Below are positions 17,111 to 26,013 of a DNA stretch of 64,000 nt, piece by piece (position 1 is the stretch's first letter; each line of letters opens with the position of its first letter). Location: contig NZ_CP082333.1 of assembly GCF_019890935.1 (NCBI RefSeq), positions 2,878,001-2,942,000 of the forward strand, read 5' to 3'. The position numbers were made by a program, and so were the translations under genes. The notes beneath the pieces were generated by a model. The model was not told the DNA's origin, searched no databases, and saw only the letters and a list, made by a program, of their open reading frames with translations. Origin of the DNA: Exiguobacterium acetylicum. Lineage in GTDB: Bacteria > Bacillota > Bacilli > Exiguobacteriales > Exiguobacteriaceae.

Positions 17111-17818
17111 TTATTTAATATTCGAGACCTTCAGCATCTTCACGTGGCGAAAATGATGCGTCGCCCGCGAGACGTCGAAGATTTTCCCATTCGTCAAATA
17201 GACCGTGTTGTCGACGAGTAAGGATGGATCGTTCTCTTTTAATCCAAGCAACTCGGCGTCACTGCTATTCAAATAATCCGCATAGATGACGCGATCCGCA
17301 AATCCGATCGATAGATTTTGATCGTTGCGTAAATACGTATAGATCGATTTTTGAACGATGTTCTCATCGAGATACATGACGAGATTTTTTCGGAAATAGG
17401 ACGCTTCGATCGAGAACGGGTGATCATCGACGAGACGCAGTCGTTTGACGTAATAGACCGGTGTACCGACCGGACATTTCATGCGTTCCGCGACCTCTTC
17501 GTCTGCCTTCGTCTGTTCGAAAGCGAGAACGCGCGTCTCGACCTTCCGTCCACTGAAGTCGCTCGTCAATCCTTGTAGCTTTTCGAGATTGACGTAATCA
17601 CTCTTATAATGATCGCGGACGAAGACACCGCTCCCTTGTACTTGGTAAACGTATCCTTTATTGACGAGAATCTCGATCGCCTTCCGGATCGTATTTCGGC
17701 TGACATCGAATTTTTGGGCGTATTCGTCTTCCGTCAACAGTTTGTTCGTATGTTGATAGACGTGCTCATTGATCTCGATCTCGATTTGTTCAGCGACATG
17801 TTTATACTTCGGTATCAA
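17111..17818 (-). CDS. GntR/HutC-family transcriptional regulator of the PTS operon
   Basis: 235 aa. The N-terminal winged helix covers about residues 1-70 (YAQKFDVSRNTIRKAIEILVNKGYVYQVQGSGVFV). A UTRA effector domain follows, with VYYVKRLRLVDDHPFSIEASYF as its hallmark; such regulators often sense phosphorylated sugars. The start is TTG at 17818, with GGGGGG about 8 bases before it. It lies upstream of the PTS operon on the same strand with its own terminator, so it is the probable local repressor. Confidence 0.9.
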   Translation of the reverse strand: MIPKYKHVAEQIEIEINEHVYQHTNKLLTEDEYAQKFDVSRNTIRKAIEILVNKGYVYQVQGSGVFVRDHYKSDYVNLEKLQGLTSDFSGRKVETRVLAFEQTKADEEVAERMKCPVGTPVYYVKRLRLVDDHPFSIEASYFRKNLVMYLDENIVQKSIYTYLRNDQNLSIGFADRVIYADYLNSSDAELLGLKENDPSLLVDNTVYLTNGKIFDVSRATHHFRHVKMLKVSNIK

Positions 17819-17904
17819 TGATATTCCCCCCTCTATCTAAAATTTGTAGGAATGAATCCGCTACCATTATAGCAGATATGTATTTTGACGATAGGAATAA
17901 ATGA

Positions 17905-17941
17905 AAATAAACCCGTCTCCTTGAAGAAGACAGGTTTATTT
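17905..17941 (-). terminator. Terminator of pyrG
   Basis: AATAAACCTGTCTTC pairs with GAGACGGGTTTATT on the minus strand, followed by TTTCATT. Confidence 0.85.
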
Positions 17942-17950
17942 GGATACGAC

Positions 17951-19663
<1,713 letters not shown>

Positions 19664-19674
19664 TTAAAGAAGCC

Positions 19675-19710
19675 CATGACTAACTTACGTCATTCGGAAA
19701 ACTTCGTCAA
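19675..19710 (-). promoter_or_regulatory. pyrG promoter with GGGC start (reiterative initiation)
   Basis: On the minus strand TTGACG (19705-19710), a 17-base spacer, TAAGTT (19682-19687), 6 bases, then GGGC starting at 19675. In B. subtilis pyrG, transcripts starting GGGC stall when CTP is low and polymerase adds extra G residues; these pair with the pyrimidine run of the terminator. All parts needed are present here. Confidence 0.8.
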
Positions 19711-19759
19711 GCCTAATTTTTCAAAGAAAAATTTCCGTGCTCGTTCGTCAGCCGTCAAC

Positions 19760-19792
19760 GAAAAAACTGCCATTTCTATAGGGAAATAGCAG
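19760..19792 (-). terminator. Terminator of rpoE
   Basis: CTGCTATTTC pairs with GAAATGGCAG, followed by six T on the minus strand. Confidence 0.85.
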
Positions 19793-19816
19793 CTGTACAG
19801 TTGTGGTTGATCGTGC

Positions 19817-20341
19817 TTAGACTTCCTCTTCTTCTTCGAAGTCTTCTAAGTCTTCTTCGTCGAGATCGTCATCGAGATCATCGATGGCTGCGACTTTTTT
19901 GAACGTATCATCGTCTTCGCTGTCGTCAGCTGAATCATAGTCTGCTGTCTTCGCGAATGTATCGAGATCGTCTTCGATCGTTTCGAACTCATCTTCTTCT
20001 GCATCATAGTTGAACTCTTCTTCAAACTCATCAAGTTCTCCACGTTGACGCGCTTCGATGACGAGATCCTCATCCGACTTATCGAACGGATACCAAGCGC
20101 GGAGTGACCAACGGTTCGCTCCGACGTTGACGAAGTTTCCGTCGATGTTCATGTCTGTATAGAGTTGAGCAAGTTTCTCGAACTTGTCTTCTTCATCTGT
20201 AAACGTATGGTACTTTTCGATTTCTGACGTGATGTCATCGAACGTGATTGGCTGTTCGCCAGCTTCTTGCAACATTTCGTTGACGAATTCGATCAGCGAA
20301 AGATCAGTAATCTCTTCTTTACTTAAACGGCTGAGGCTCAT
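19817..20341 (-). CDS. rpoE: DNA-directed RNA polymerase delta subunit
   Basis: Gram-positive-specific subunit that speeds recycling of RNA polymerase; 174 aa. The N-terminal globular HARE-HTH domain (about residues 1-90, EMLQEAGEQPITFDDI, NRWSLRAWYPFDK) is followed by a long acidic tail almost wholly of Asp and Glu. This two-part build is diagnostic. I chose ATG at 20341, about 11 bases after AAAGGAAG, rather than GTG at 20353, which abuts that site. A TATAAT at 20387-20392 (minus strand) is its likely -10 box. pyrG follows, as in Bacillus. Confidence 0.95.
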   Translation of the reverse strand: MSLSRLSKEEITDLSLIEFVNEMLQEAGEQPITFDDITSEIEKYHTFTDEEDKFEKLAQLYTDMNIDGNFVNVGANRWSLRAWYPFDKSDEDLVIEARQRGELDEFEEEFNYDAEEDEFETIEDDLDTFAKTADYDSADDSEDDDTFKKVAAIDDLDDDLDEEDLEDFEEEEEV

Positions 20342-20426
20342 TGTGACGGCCACTTCCTTTCATTTGCGTTCAATCCATTACTTCTCATTATACGCAAAAT
20401 GGCTTTTAAAAATCCAGTCTCTATTT

Positions 20427-20462
20427 AAAAAAAGCTCGAATTGATTCTCAATTCGTGTTTTT
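20427..20462. terminator. Orphan terminator-like hairpin upstream of rpoE
   Basis: CGAATTGA and TCAATTCG form a stem flanked by seven A and five T. It lies upstream of the rpoE -10 box and before a plus-strand gene, so no annotated gene ends into it. Confidence 0.5.
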
Positions 20463-20511
20463 CCTACTCCCGAAAAAGGAATATCCAAGGGAGAAGAAGG
20501 AGGAATGACAG

Positions 20512-20955
20512 ATGGAGATGACAATCGAACGGATCAACGATTTTGATGACTTCAACTGGTTACCAATCTTATCAAAGAGTACACAGGAAGGCTATCCCTT
20601 CATCGAACGGATGCTACGTGAACGACGAAACGAAACGTATCGAGAAGACGGAGAAGCAATGTTCGTCGTTTTGTCGCTCTCCGGTCACGTCATTGCGTGC
20701 GGGGGTTATATGAAACAAACCGACGCGACCGACGTCGGTCGGATTCGTCATGTCTACGTCTTACCGGAAATGCGACATCACGGTGTCGGTACACAACTGC
20801 TTGAGAAAATCATCCCAGAAGCGCTGTTGACGTATTCCGAGCTCTGGCTCTATACAGACGATGCCAGTACATTTTATGAACGATTCGGTTTTGAGCCGTA
20901 TACGGCAACCAAAGTGACACATCGACTTTTAAAGCATGCATTCGTCCAACCTTAA
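20512..20955 (+). CDS. GNAT-family N-acetyltransferase
   Basis: 147 aa. The acetyl-CoA site is seen in the segment VGRIRHVYVLPEMRHHGVGT (V-x-P-x-x-R-x-x-G-V-G-x-x-L) followed by FYERFGFEPY. AAGGAGG is 8 bases before the ATG. It lies just before the arsR promoter with no clear terminator between. Substrate unknown. Confidence 0.88.
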   Translation: MEMTIERINDFDDFNWLPILSKSTQEGYPFIERMLRERRNETYREDGEAMFVVLSLSGHVIACGGYMKQTDATDVGRIRHVYVLPEMRHHGVGTQLLEKIIPEALLTYSELWLYTDDASTFYERFGFEPYTATKVTHRLLKHAFVQP

Positions 20956-20965
20956 GTGTCTTGGA

Positions 20966-20994
20966 TTGACATATCGAGAATCATCGATTAGTTT
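20966..20994 (+). promoter_or_regulatory. arsR promoter with operator in the spacer
   Basis: TTGACA (20966-20971), 17 bases, TAGTTT (20989-20994). An inverted repeat ATATCGA-N6-TCGATTA (20971-20990) fills the spacer. The ATG of arsR is only 6 bases after the -10 box, so transcription should start on or beside the start codon. The same repeat occurs before the next gene. Confidence 0.75.
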
Positions 20995-21000
20995 AAGCGT

Positions 21001-21318
21001 ATGACAAATCAAGTGGATCTATTCAAGGCATTATCGAACGAGGTACGTCTTGATATCTTACGCTGGCTCAAGGATCCCGAGACTCATTTCAATAAGCCGA
21101 CGGCCCATCTCGCGACGAATCTGTCGGACAAGGGAGGCATCTGCGTCGGAGATATCCAAGAGAAGGCGAACTTATCTCAATCGACCGTCTCCCAATATCT
21201 TGCGATGTTGCAAAAAGTCGGATTGCTCGAATCCGAACGTCACGGCAAATGGACGTATTACCGGCGAAATGAAGAAAAAATCCAGGAGCTCGCAGCGTAC
21301 CTCAAAGGAGAACTTTGA
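21001..21318 (+). CDS. ArsR-family winged-helix regulator, probably leaderless
   Basis: 105 aa. FKALSNEVRLDILRWL and the recognition helix region LSQSTVSQYLAMLQKVGLLESERHGKWTYY (read in parts) are typical ArsR. One cysteine only (GGICVGDI), so the classical metal CxC site is missing and it may sense something other than metal. No ribosome site precedes the ATG and the promoter lies directly against it. It is followed by two DMT transporter genes with a copy of its own probable operator in front of them, so it most likely represses both itself and them. Confidence 0.88.
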   Translation: MTNQVDLFKALSNEVRLDILRWLKDPETHFNKPTAHLATNLSDKGGICVGDIQEKANLSQSTVSQYLAMLQKVGLLESERHGKWTYYRRNEEKIQELAAYLKGEL

Positions 21319-21337
21319 TCCGTTCTCCTTGCCTTAC

Positions 21338-21357
21338 ATATCGACATTTCTCGATAT
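21338..21357 (+). promoter_or_regulatory. Second copy of the ArsR-type operator, before the DMT pair
   Basis: ATATCGA-CATTTC-TCGATAT is a perfect inverted repeat, with the same arms and spacing as the site in the arsR promoter. It overlaps the likely promoter region (TTGCCT at 21329, GATATT at 21353) of the transporters. Confidence 0.7.
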
Positions 21358-21383
21358 TTAGATTCATGAAAGGATGAATTCTG

Positions 21384-21812
21384 TTGAAAATCGTGTATTA
21401 CGTACTCGCGTTACTTGCGGGTATCGCTTTAAGTGTCGAAGGGGCCATCTATGGTGAGCTCGGGAACTTCGTCGGAAAACTCGAAAGTAGCTTTTATAAT
21501 TTCTTCGCCGGTACGATCATCATCGGGCTGATCGTCCTCTTCTTCGGAAAAGGTTCACTCGGCTATACATTCCGCGCACCGAAATGGACCTTGCTCGGTG
21601 GTCTACTCGGTAGTATCTACTTGACGATCCTAATCATCAGTATCCCGCTCGTTGGTGTCGGTCTCGCCATGATCAGTGTCATCATCGGACAAATGATCGC
21701 CAGCATGGTCATCGAACATTACGGCTGGCTCGGTAGCCCGAAACGTCCGATCAATCGTGACAAGCTGACGGCTTCTGCTTTGATGCTCGTCGCTCTATTT
21801 CTTATCTTTTAA
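21384..21812 (+). CDS. Half-size DMT-family transporter (YdcZ/DUF606), first of a pair
   Basis: 142 aa and about five hydrophobic helices. The motif GKLESSFYNFFAGTIIIG matches the YdcZ/DUF606 family of the drug/metabolite transporter superfamily. Start is TTG at 21384, with AAAGGATGA upstream. The next gene encodes a paralogue 12 bases later, so the two may form a heterodimer with opposite orientations in the membrane, as in paired SMR proteins. The substrate is unknown. Confidence 0.82.
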   Translation: MKIVYYVLALLAGIALSVEGAIYGELGNFVGKLESSFYNFFAGTIIIGLIVLFFGKGSLGYTFRAPKWTLLGGLLGSIYLTILIISIPLVGVGLAMISVIIGQMIASMVIEHYGWLGSPKRPINRDKLTASALMLVALFLIF

Positions 21813-21824
21813 GGAGGTTCGCTC

Positions 21825-22304
21825 GTGAATATTCTATTACTCGGTTTTACATTACTCGGCGGCGTGATGCTGAGCGCCCAGTCCTCGATCAACGGTGCCT
21901 TCAGTCAAAAGGCAGGGGCTCTGGAAAGTACGTTCCTGACGTTCTTCACCGGAATGCTGATTCTCGCACTCGCCATCCTATTCTTTGGTCAAGGAAACGT
22001 CTTGCTTTTGCTTGAAGCACCACGTTGGCAACTGAGCGCCGTCCTATTCGGCGTCAGTTATCTCTTCCTGACGATTCTTGCTGTCCCGCAAATCGGTGTC
22101 ACGGCAGCTAGTATCGCGACCGTCATCGGTCAACTCGCAGCAGGTATGGTCATTGATCACATCGGTGCGTTCGGTGGCGTCGTCGTTCCGCTCGACGGAA
22201 AACGTCTGCTTGGTCTAGTTGCGATGCTGGCTGCGCTTTACTTCGTCTATCGCGGGAACACACGCAAAGACGTGTCCGCTTCATCTGATTCGATGGCATC
22301 GTGA
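21825..22304 (+). CDS. Half-size DMT-family transporter (YdcZ/DUF606), second of a pair
   Basis: 159 aa. AQSSINGAFSQKAGALESTFLTFFTGM repeats, in diverged form, the family block of the gene before it (S-x-N-G-x, G-x-L-E-S-x-F, F-F-x-G). Start GTG at 21825, with AAGGAGG 7 bases before it. The C-terminus is short and polar. It is the last gene of the arsR-DMT-DMT unit and ends before a repeat-rich region. Confidence 0.82.
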   Translation: MNILLLGFTLLGGVMLSAQSSINGAFSQKAGALESTFLTFFTGMLILALAILFFGQGNVLLLLEAPRWQLSAVLFGVSYLFLTILAVPQIGVTAASIATVIGQLAAGMVIDHIGAFGGVVVPLDGKRLLGLVAMLAALYFVYRGNTRKDVSASSDSMAS

Positions 22305-22322
22305 CGATTGTCCTCACGATTC

Positions 22323-22445
22323 GTTCACGCGCTTTCCTCAGGCGAGACACAAGCCAGTCTCGGCTGTCAGTGACAGCCGACCCGGGTCTTGTTTGTCTCT
22401 GACAGCGCAATATCTTGCGCTTTTTCCTGTAGGAGTCGCGTGAAC
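22323..22445 (-). repeat. Dispersed palindromic intergenic element, copy A
   Basis: Bounded by GTTCACGCG and CGCGTGAAC. Read on the minus strand it contains GACTCCTACAGGAAAAAGCG, GAGAC...AAGACCC and CTGAGGAAAGCGCG. The same anchors occur in copy B (GACTCCTGCGGGAAAAGCG, GAGACCCCG, GCGGAAAGCG). I read both as members of one repeat family with self-complementary ends. A long internal hairpin GGCTGTCA/TGACAGCC is also present. Confidence 0.65.
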
Positions 22446-22488
22446 AACGTGAGTCCGACTGTTTCTCATGATCTATCAAATAGAACAT

Positions 22489-22538
22489 AAAAAAAACCGA
22501 AATGCTGAAGTGGATCTACTTCAGCATTTCGGTTTTTT
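22489..22538. terminator. Strong bidirectional terminator between the two repeat copies
   Basis: AAACCGAAATGCTGAAGT pairs with ACTTCAGCATTTCGGTTT, about 18 perfect pairs, with A and T runs on both sides. Confidence 0.92.
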
Positions 22539-22553
22539 CGTGTCGAACAATCC

Positions 22554-22679
22554 GTTGATGCACGTGCAAGACGAAGACTCCTGCGGGAAAAGCGGAATGG
22601 GTGAGACCCCGTAGGCGCGAATGCGGCGAGGAGGCTCGCCTTCCGCCCGCGGAAAGCGAAGTCTTGCACGAGAATCAAC
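22554..22679 (+). repeat. Dispersed palindromic intergenic element, copy B
   Basis: Bounded by GTTGAT...GTGCAAGAC and GTCTTGCAC...ATCAAC. Inside are GACTCCTGCGGGAAAAGCGG, GTGAGACCCCG, GGCGAGGAGGCTCGCC and GCCCGCGGAAAGCGAAGTC. I recall very similar GACTCCTGCGGGA / GAGACCCC / GGAAAGCGAAGTC elements between genes of many Bacillaceae, but could not check this here. It is inverted relative to copy A. Confidence 0.72.
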
Positions 22680-22699
22680 ACTTGTGTTTTATAAATACC

Positions 22700-23170
22700 T
22701 TATTGCCCCAGCTGTTGTCTCTTCAATAAGCGCAACGCTTCCGTCGCAAGACGATGATCCGCTTCCTGCGATAAACCGGAAACGGTGATCGTACCAACGA
22801 CACCGACTCCTTCGATTCGGATCGGGAACGATCCGCCGGCATCGGCATAATCAGCTGGCGAGACCGCATACATCGAGTGGTACGAGCGATGTTTACTTTC
22901 ATTATACCGACGCATGTAGAGCGAGCTATAGCCATGCCGCAAGACGACGTTCGATTTCCGGCGGATCCACTCTTCCTGATCCGGTGCCGTACCGTCGAGC
23001 GCTGCGTAATATAAACGCTGCCCGTTTCGTTTGATTTCAACGGCAATCGATAAGTTCTCCTTCATCGCCCGTCCGATCAATTCATGCCCCATCCCAATCG
23101 CTTCCGTATTCGTCAAGGACGTCAAGACGAGTTCGTCCTCTTCCGCTAGCAACACCTTCAATTCTTCCAT
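22700..23170 (-). CDS. UPF0303 family protein
   Basis: 156 aa, soluble. AVEIKRNGQRLYYAALDGTAPDQEEWIRRK and the glycine-rich VGVVGTITVSGL segment place it in UPF0303, which is related to the GlcG/HbpS heme-binding fold. No function is established. I took the ATG at 23170 (9 bases after AAAGGA) over the ATG at 23179, which abuts that site. It overlaps the end of the oxidoreductase gene by 13 bases, so the two are co-transcribed. Confidence 0.8.
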   Translation of the reverse strand: MEELKVLLAEEDELVLTSLTNTEAIGMGHELIGRAMKENLSIAVEIKRNGQRLYYAALDGTAPDQEEWIRRKSNVVLRHGYSSLYMRRYNESKHRSYHSMYAVSPADYADAGGSFPIRIEGVGVVGTITVSGLSQEADHRLATEALRLLKRQQLGQ

Positions 23171-24207
23171 GCATCCCATTCCTTTCGTAAAAGGCGTCGT
23201 CCTTCATCACTGCTGGTACGCACTGCTTCAATCAAGCGCATCGTTTTTTCTGCGTCACGTAAATCGACAGGTACTCGTCCTCTGCGAAGTCCTTCTGCCA
23301 ATTGTTCATAAAACGTCGCATAACTGCCTGGAAGTGTCGCGAGACGCTCGACTGGCTGATCGGCGATCTGAAGGTAACCGTAGGAATCTACTTCATCTTC
23401 ACCGAGCTGTTCGTTCACCGGATGACCTTTCGCAAGCCGTCCTTCTTGCGGGTCCATTCCGTATTTAATGTAACTGCCGCGCGTCGCATGAAACTCGAAA
23501 CGTGGCGTTGGTCCTTGGATGAAAGACGTCGAACGGAGAATGACACGACGCGTACCGTAATGCAGCGTGACATGGAAACCGTCATCAACGACAGCACCGT
23601 CACGTTGCAGATAGACGTCGCCCGTCAGTGCATCCGGTTCTCCGAACAAGGCAAGTGCTTGATCGAGTAAGTGTGAGCCGAGATCAAACAGGATGCCGGC
23701 ACCGCTTCCCGCTTGTTCCCGCCAGCGTTCCCGAACGACCGGGCGATAGCGATCAAAGCGTGATTCAATGACTTGCCAGTCGCCGATCTCGTTCATTTCC
23801 ATCAATTGTTCAAGTGTCAGGAAGTCACCGTCAAAGCGACGATTTTGATAGACGGCGACTTGAACGCCGTGTTGTTTCGCTAACGTTTGCAGCGTCAGTG
23901 CTTCTTCGATCGTTACGACAGCCGGCTTTTCGAGTAAGACGTGCTTTTTTGCTTCAATCGCTTGTTTTGCCATTTCGAAATGGAGTGCCGTTGGTGTCGT
24001 GATGATGACGAGTTCCGTGTTCTCATCCTGTAAGGCTTCAGCAAGTGTCGCGACGACCGTCGCCTTACTGAAATGTTGTGCTACCTGTTCCGGTCGACTG
24101 GAGACGACTTGCGTCACTTCAAATGCCGGTAATGTCTGTAAGAACGGAACGTGGAACGTCACCGCTGAAAAGCCGAATCCGACGAGCGTCGTTTGAATCG
24201 GGTTCAT
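23158..24207 (-). CDS. Gfo/Idh/MocA-family oxidoreductase
   Basis: 349 aa. N-terminal Rossmann domain with GFGFSAVTFHVPFL and the family signature VLLEKPAVVTIEEA (EKP), then a beta-sheet C-terminal domain. These enzymes oxidise or reduce sugars or inositols with NAD(P). Start ATG at 24207, 7 bases after GAGGAGG; it overlaps the stop of the DeoR regulator (ATGA). The operon deoR-oxidoreductase-UPF0303 suggests a sugar-responsive unit. Confidence 0.9.
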   Translation of the reverse strand: MNPIQTTLVGFGFSAVTFHVPFLQTLPAFEVTQVVSSRPEQVAQHFSKATVVATLAEALQDENTELVIITTPTALHFEMAKQAIEAKKHVLLEKPAVVTIEEALTLQTLAKQHGVQVAVYQNRRFDGDFLTLEQLMEMNEIGDWQVIESRFDRYRPVVRERWREQAGSGAGILFDLGSHLLDQALALFGEPDALTGDVYLQRDGAVVDDGFHVTLHYGTRRVILRSTSFIQGPTPRFEFHATRGSYIKYGMDPQEGRLAKGHPVNEQLGEDEVDSYGYLQIADQPVERLATLPGSYATFYEQLAEGLRRGRVPVDLRDAEKTMRLIEAVRTSSDEGRRLLRKEWDAWKN

Positions 24208-24959
24208 GTTGTTTCCTCCTCTGTCACGTCGAGATCGACATGATAATGATCTAGTCGTTCTTGCCACGTTGCATCTGGTACTTGATCCGTAACGAGCACA
24301 TCGATTTGCTCCCAGTCACAGACCTTATGCAAAAAACGCTTATTGAATTTCGTATGGTCTGCGAGGACGATGACACGGGTCGCGCTTCGAATCATCGCTT
24401 TCTTTACGACCGCTTCTTCGAGTTGTTCCGCAAAAAGTCCTTCTTCCGTCAATCCACATGCTCCAAGAAAAACACAATCAACTTGATAATTCAGGATGTC
24501 GTCTGCCGTCTTGATCCCACTCAAGCTACGCGCATGCCGGTCGAAACGTCCTCCCGTGACATACAGCTCAATATCCGTGCGAGCTCCGACATAGTCTGCG
24601 ATATCGAGGGAGTTCGTGATGACTTGTAGTGGATATGGCGGAAGTGCTCGTGCCATCTCAGATACCGTCGTTGCAGCATCGAGCAATAAGCGATCGTTCG
24701 CTTGGACGTGACACGCTGCACGCTGCCCGATCCGCCGTTTTTCCGGTTTCTCTGTCCGCTGTTCATACGCAAGCGTTCCACCAGCACGGACTAATCCATT
24801 CTTAACGCGAATGATCTCCCCTTCTTGTTCGAGGACGATGACGTCACGACGTGCAGTATCTCGTGAAATCTGATACTCCTGCATCAATTGATCGAGCGAA
24901 ATTTCAGGACTCGTCTTGATCCATTCTCGCATCTGTTGCAACCGTTCGATTTGCCCCAT
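24204..24959 (-). CDS. DeoR-family transcriptional regulator
   Basis: 251 aa. N-terminal helix-turn-helix (ISLDQLMQEYQISRDTARRDVIVLEQEG) and a C-terminal sugar-phosphate sensor domain with VTGGRFD, LGACGLTEEGLF and VLADHTKFNKR. It is the first gene of its operon and overlaps the oxidoreductase by 4 bases, so it likely regulates itself and that gene. AAAGGAGG precedes the ATG. Confidence 0.92.
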   Translation of the reverse strand: MGQIERLQQMREWIKTSPEISLDQLMQEYQISRDTARRDVIVLEQEGEIIRVKNGLVRAGGTLAYEQRTEKPEKRRIGQRAACHVQANDRLLLDAATTVSEMARALPPYPLQVITNSLDIADYVGARTDIELYVTGGRFDRHARSLSGIKTADDILNYQVDCVFLGACGLTEEGLFAEQLEEAVVKKAMIRSATRVIVLADHTKFNKRFLHKVCDWEQIDVLVTDQVPDATWQERLDHYHVDLDVTEEETT

Positions 24960-25085
24960 CGATTCCTGCCTCCTTTTTCTTTATATTAAGTTTTTTCATT
25001 ACAATATGCAATTTTAATGCAAATAGTTCAACAGTAATTCGGGTAAATAATAGAAGACAACTACTTTCAGAACGGAGGAATTGAT

Positions 25086-25919
25086 ATGCAAACGATGTTG
25101 ATCACGGGTGCTTCTTCCGGTATCGGTCTTGCGACGGCGCAGCGATTCGCAGACGCCGGATGGTTCGTCTACGCTGGTGTCCGGAGTCCAGACGAAATGA
25201 CCGTGTCGTTACCGACGCTTACCTTCTTGCCGCTCGATGTCACGGATGAGACAAGCGTGAAAGCAGCCGTTCGTCAAATTGAACAAGAAGTCGATCATCT
25301 CGACGTCGTGTTCTGTAATGCCGGTCATGGTTTGCTGCGCGCACTCGGTCAAGCGACGAGTTATGAAATCAAGCAACTCTTCGAAACGAACGTCTTCGGT
25401 GTCATCCGAACGATCGAAGCTTGTCTCCCCTTACTCAAACAAGCACTGGACGGTAGTCACTTACTCGCGACTTCAAGCGTCAGTGGTCTCGTCGGTCAAC
25501 CGATGAATGAACTGTATTGTGCCAGTAAGTTCGCGATCGAAGGGCTGCTCGAAAGTCTTGCGACCTACTATAAACCGTACTTCAACATCGACGTCACCCT
25601 GATTGAACCAGCCGCCGTCGAGACGAACTTTACCGCAACGGTTCTCGATCAACTCGAACGTACGGGTGGCTTACACGAAGACGACTTCAAACCGATCATC
25701 ACGGCTTATTTGCAGACGTATCGGACGCGACATGCCGATCGCCAATCGGCAGAAGCTCTGGCTGAGGTGATCTTCGAAGTCGTCCACCGTGACGAACGTC
25801 CGTTACGAATCCGGACGACGGAAGCCGATGAACATTTCGTCGCCCATAAGACGCATCATGATCCGTCAGGTCTCGAAGGGATTGCCAAAATACGACGGCT
25901 GACATTAAATCTCGACTGA
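25086..25919 (+). CDS. Short-chain dehydrogenase/reductase
   Basis: 277 aa. TGASSGIG at residues 7-14, NAGHG in place of NNAG, a Ser in SSVSG and the catalytic YCASK. The substrate loop and C-terminus resemble the 17-beta-HSD/YusZ-like group. CGGAGGAATTGAT precedes the ATG. It is divergent from the deoR operon. Substrate unknown. Confidence 0.88.
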   Translation: MQTMLITGASSGIGLATAQRFADAGWFVYAGVRSPDEMTVSLPTLTFLPLDVTDETSVKAAVRQIEQEVDHLDVVFCNAGHGLLRALGQATSYEIKQLFETNVFGVIRTIEACLPLLKQALDGSHLLATSSVSGLVGQPMNELYCASKFAIEGLLESLATYYKPYFNIDVTLIEPAAVETNFTATVLDQLERTGGLHEDDFKPIITAYLQTYRTRHADRQSAEALAEVIFEVVHRDERPLRIRTTEADEHFVAHKTHHDPSGLEGIAKIRRLTLNLD

Positions 25920-26013
25920 TTTCCCTTTTTTTGAAATTTCAATCCGCCTAAGCAATCTTTGCCAACTATACTGAGACTATCTACCTAAAAATTATCTAGA
26001 AGGGCGGAACGCC

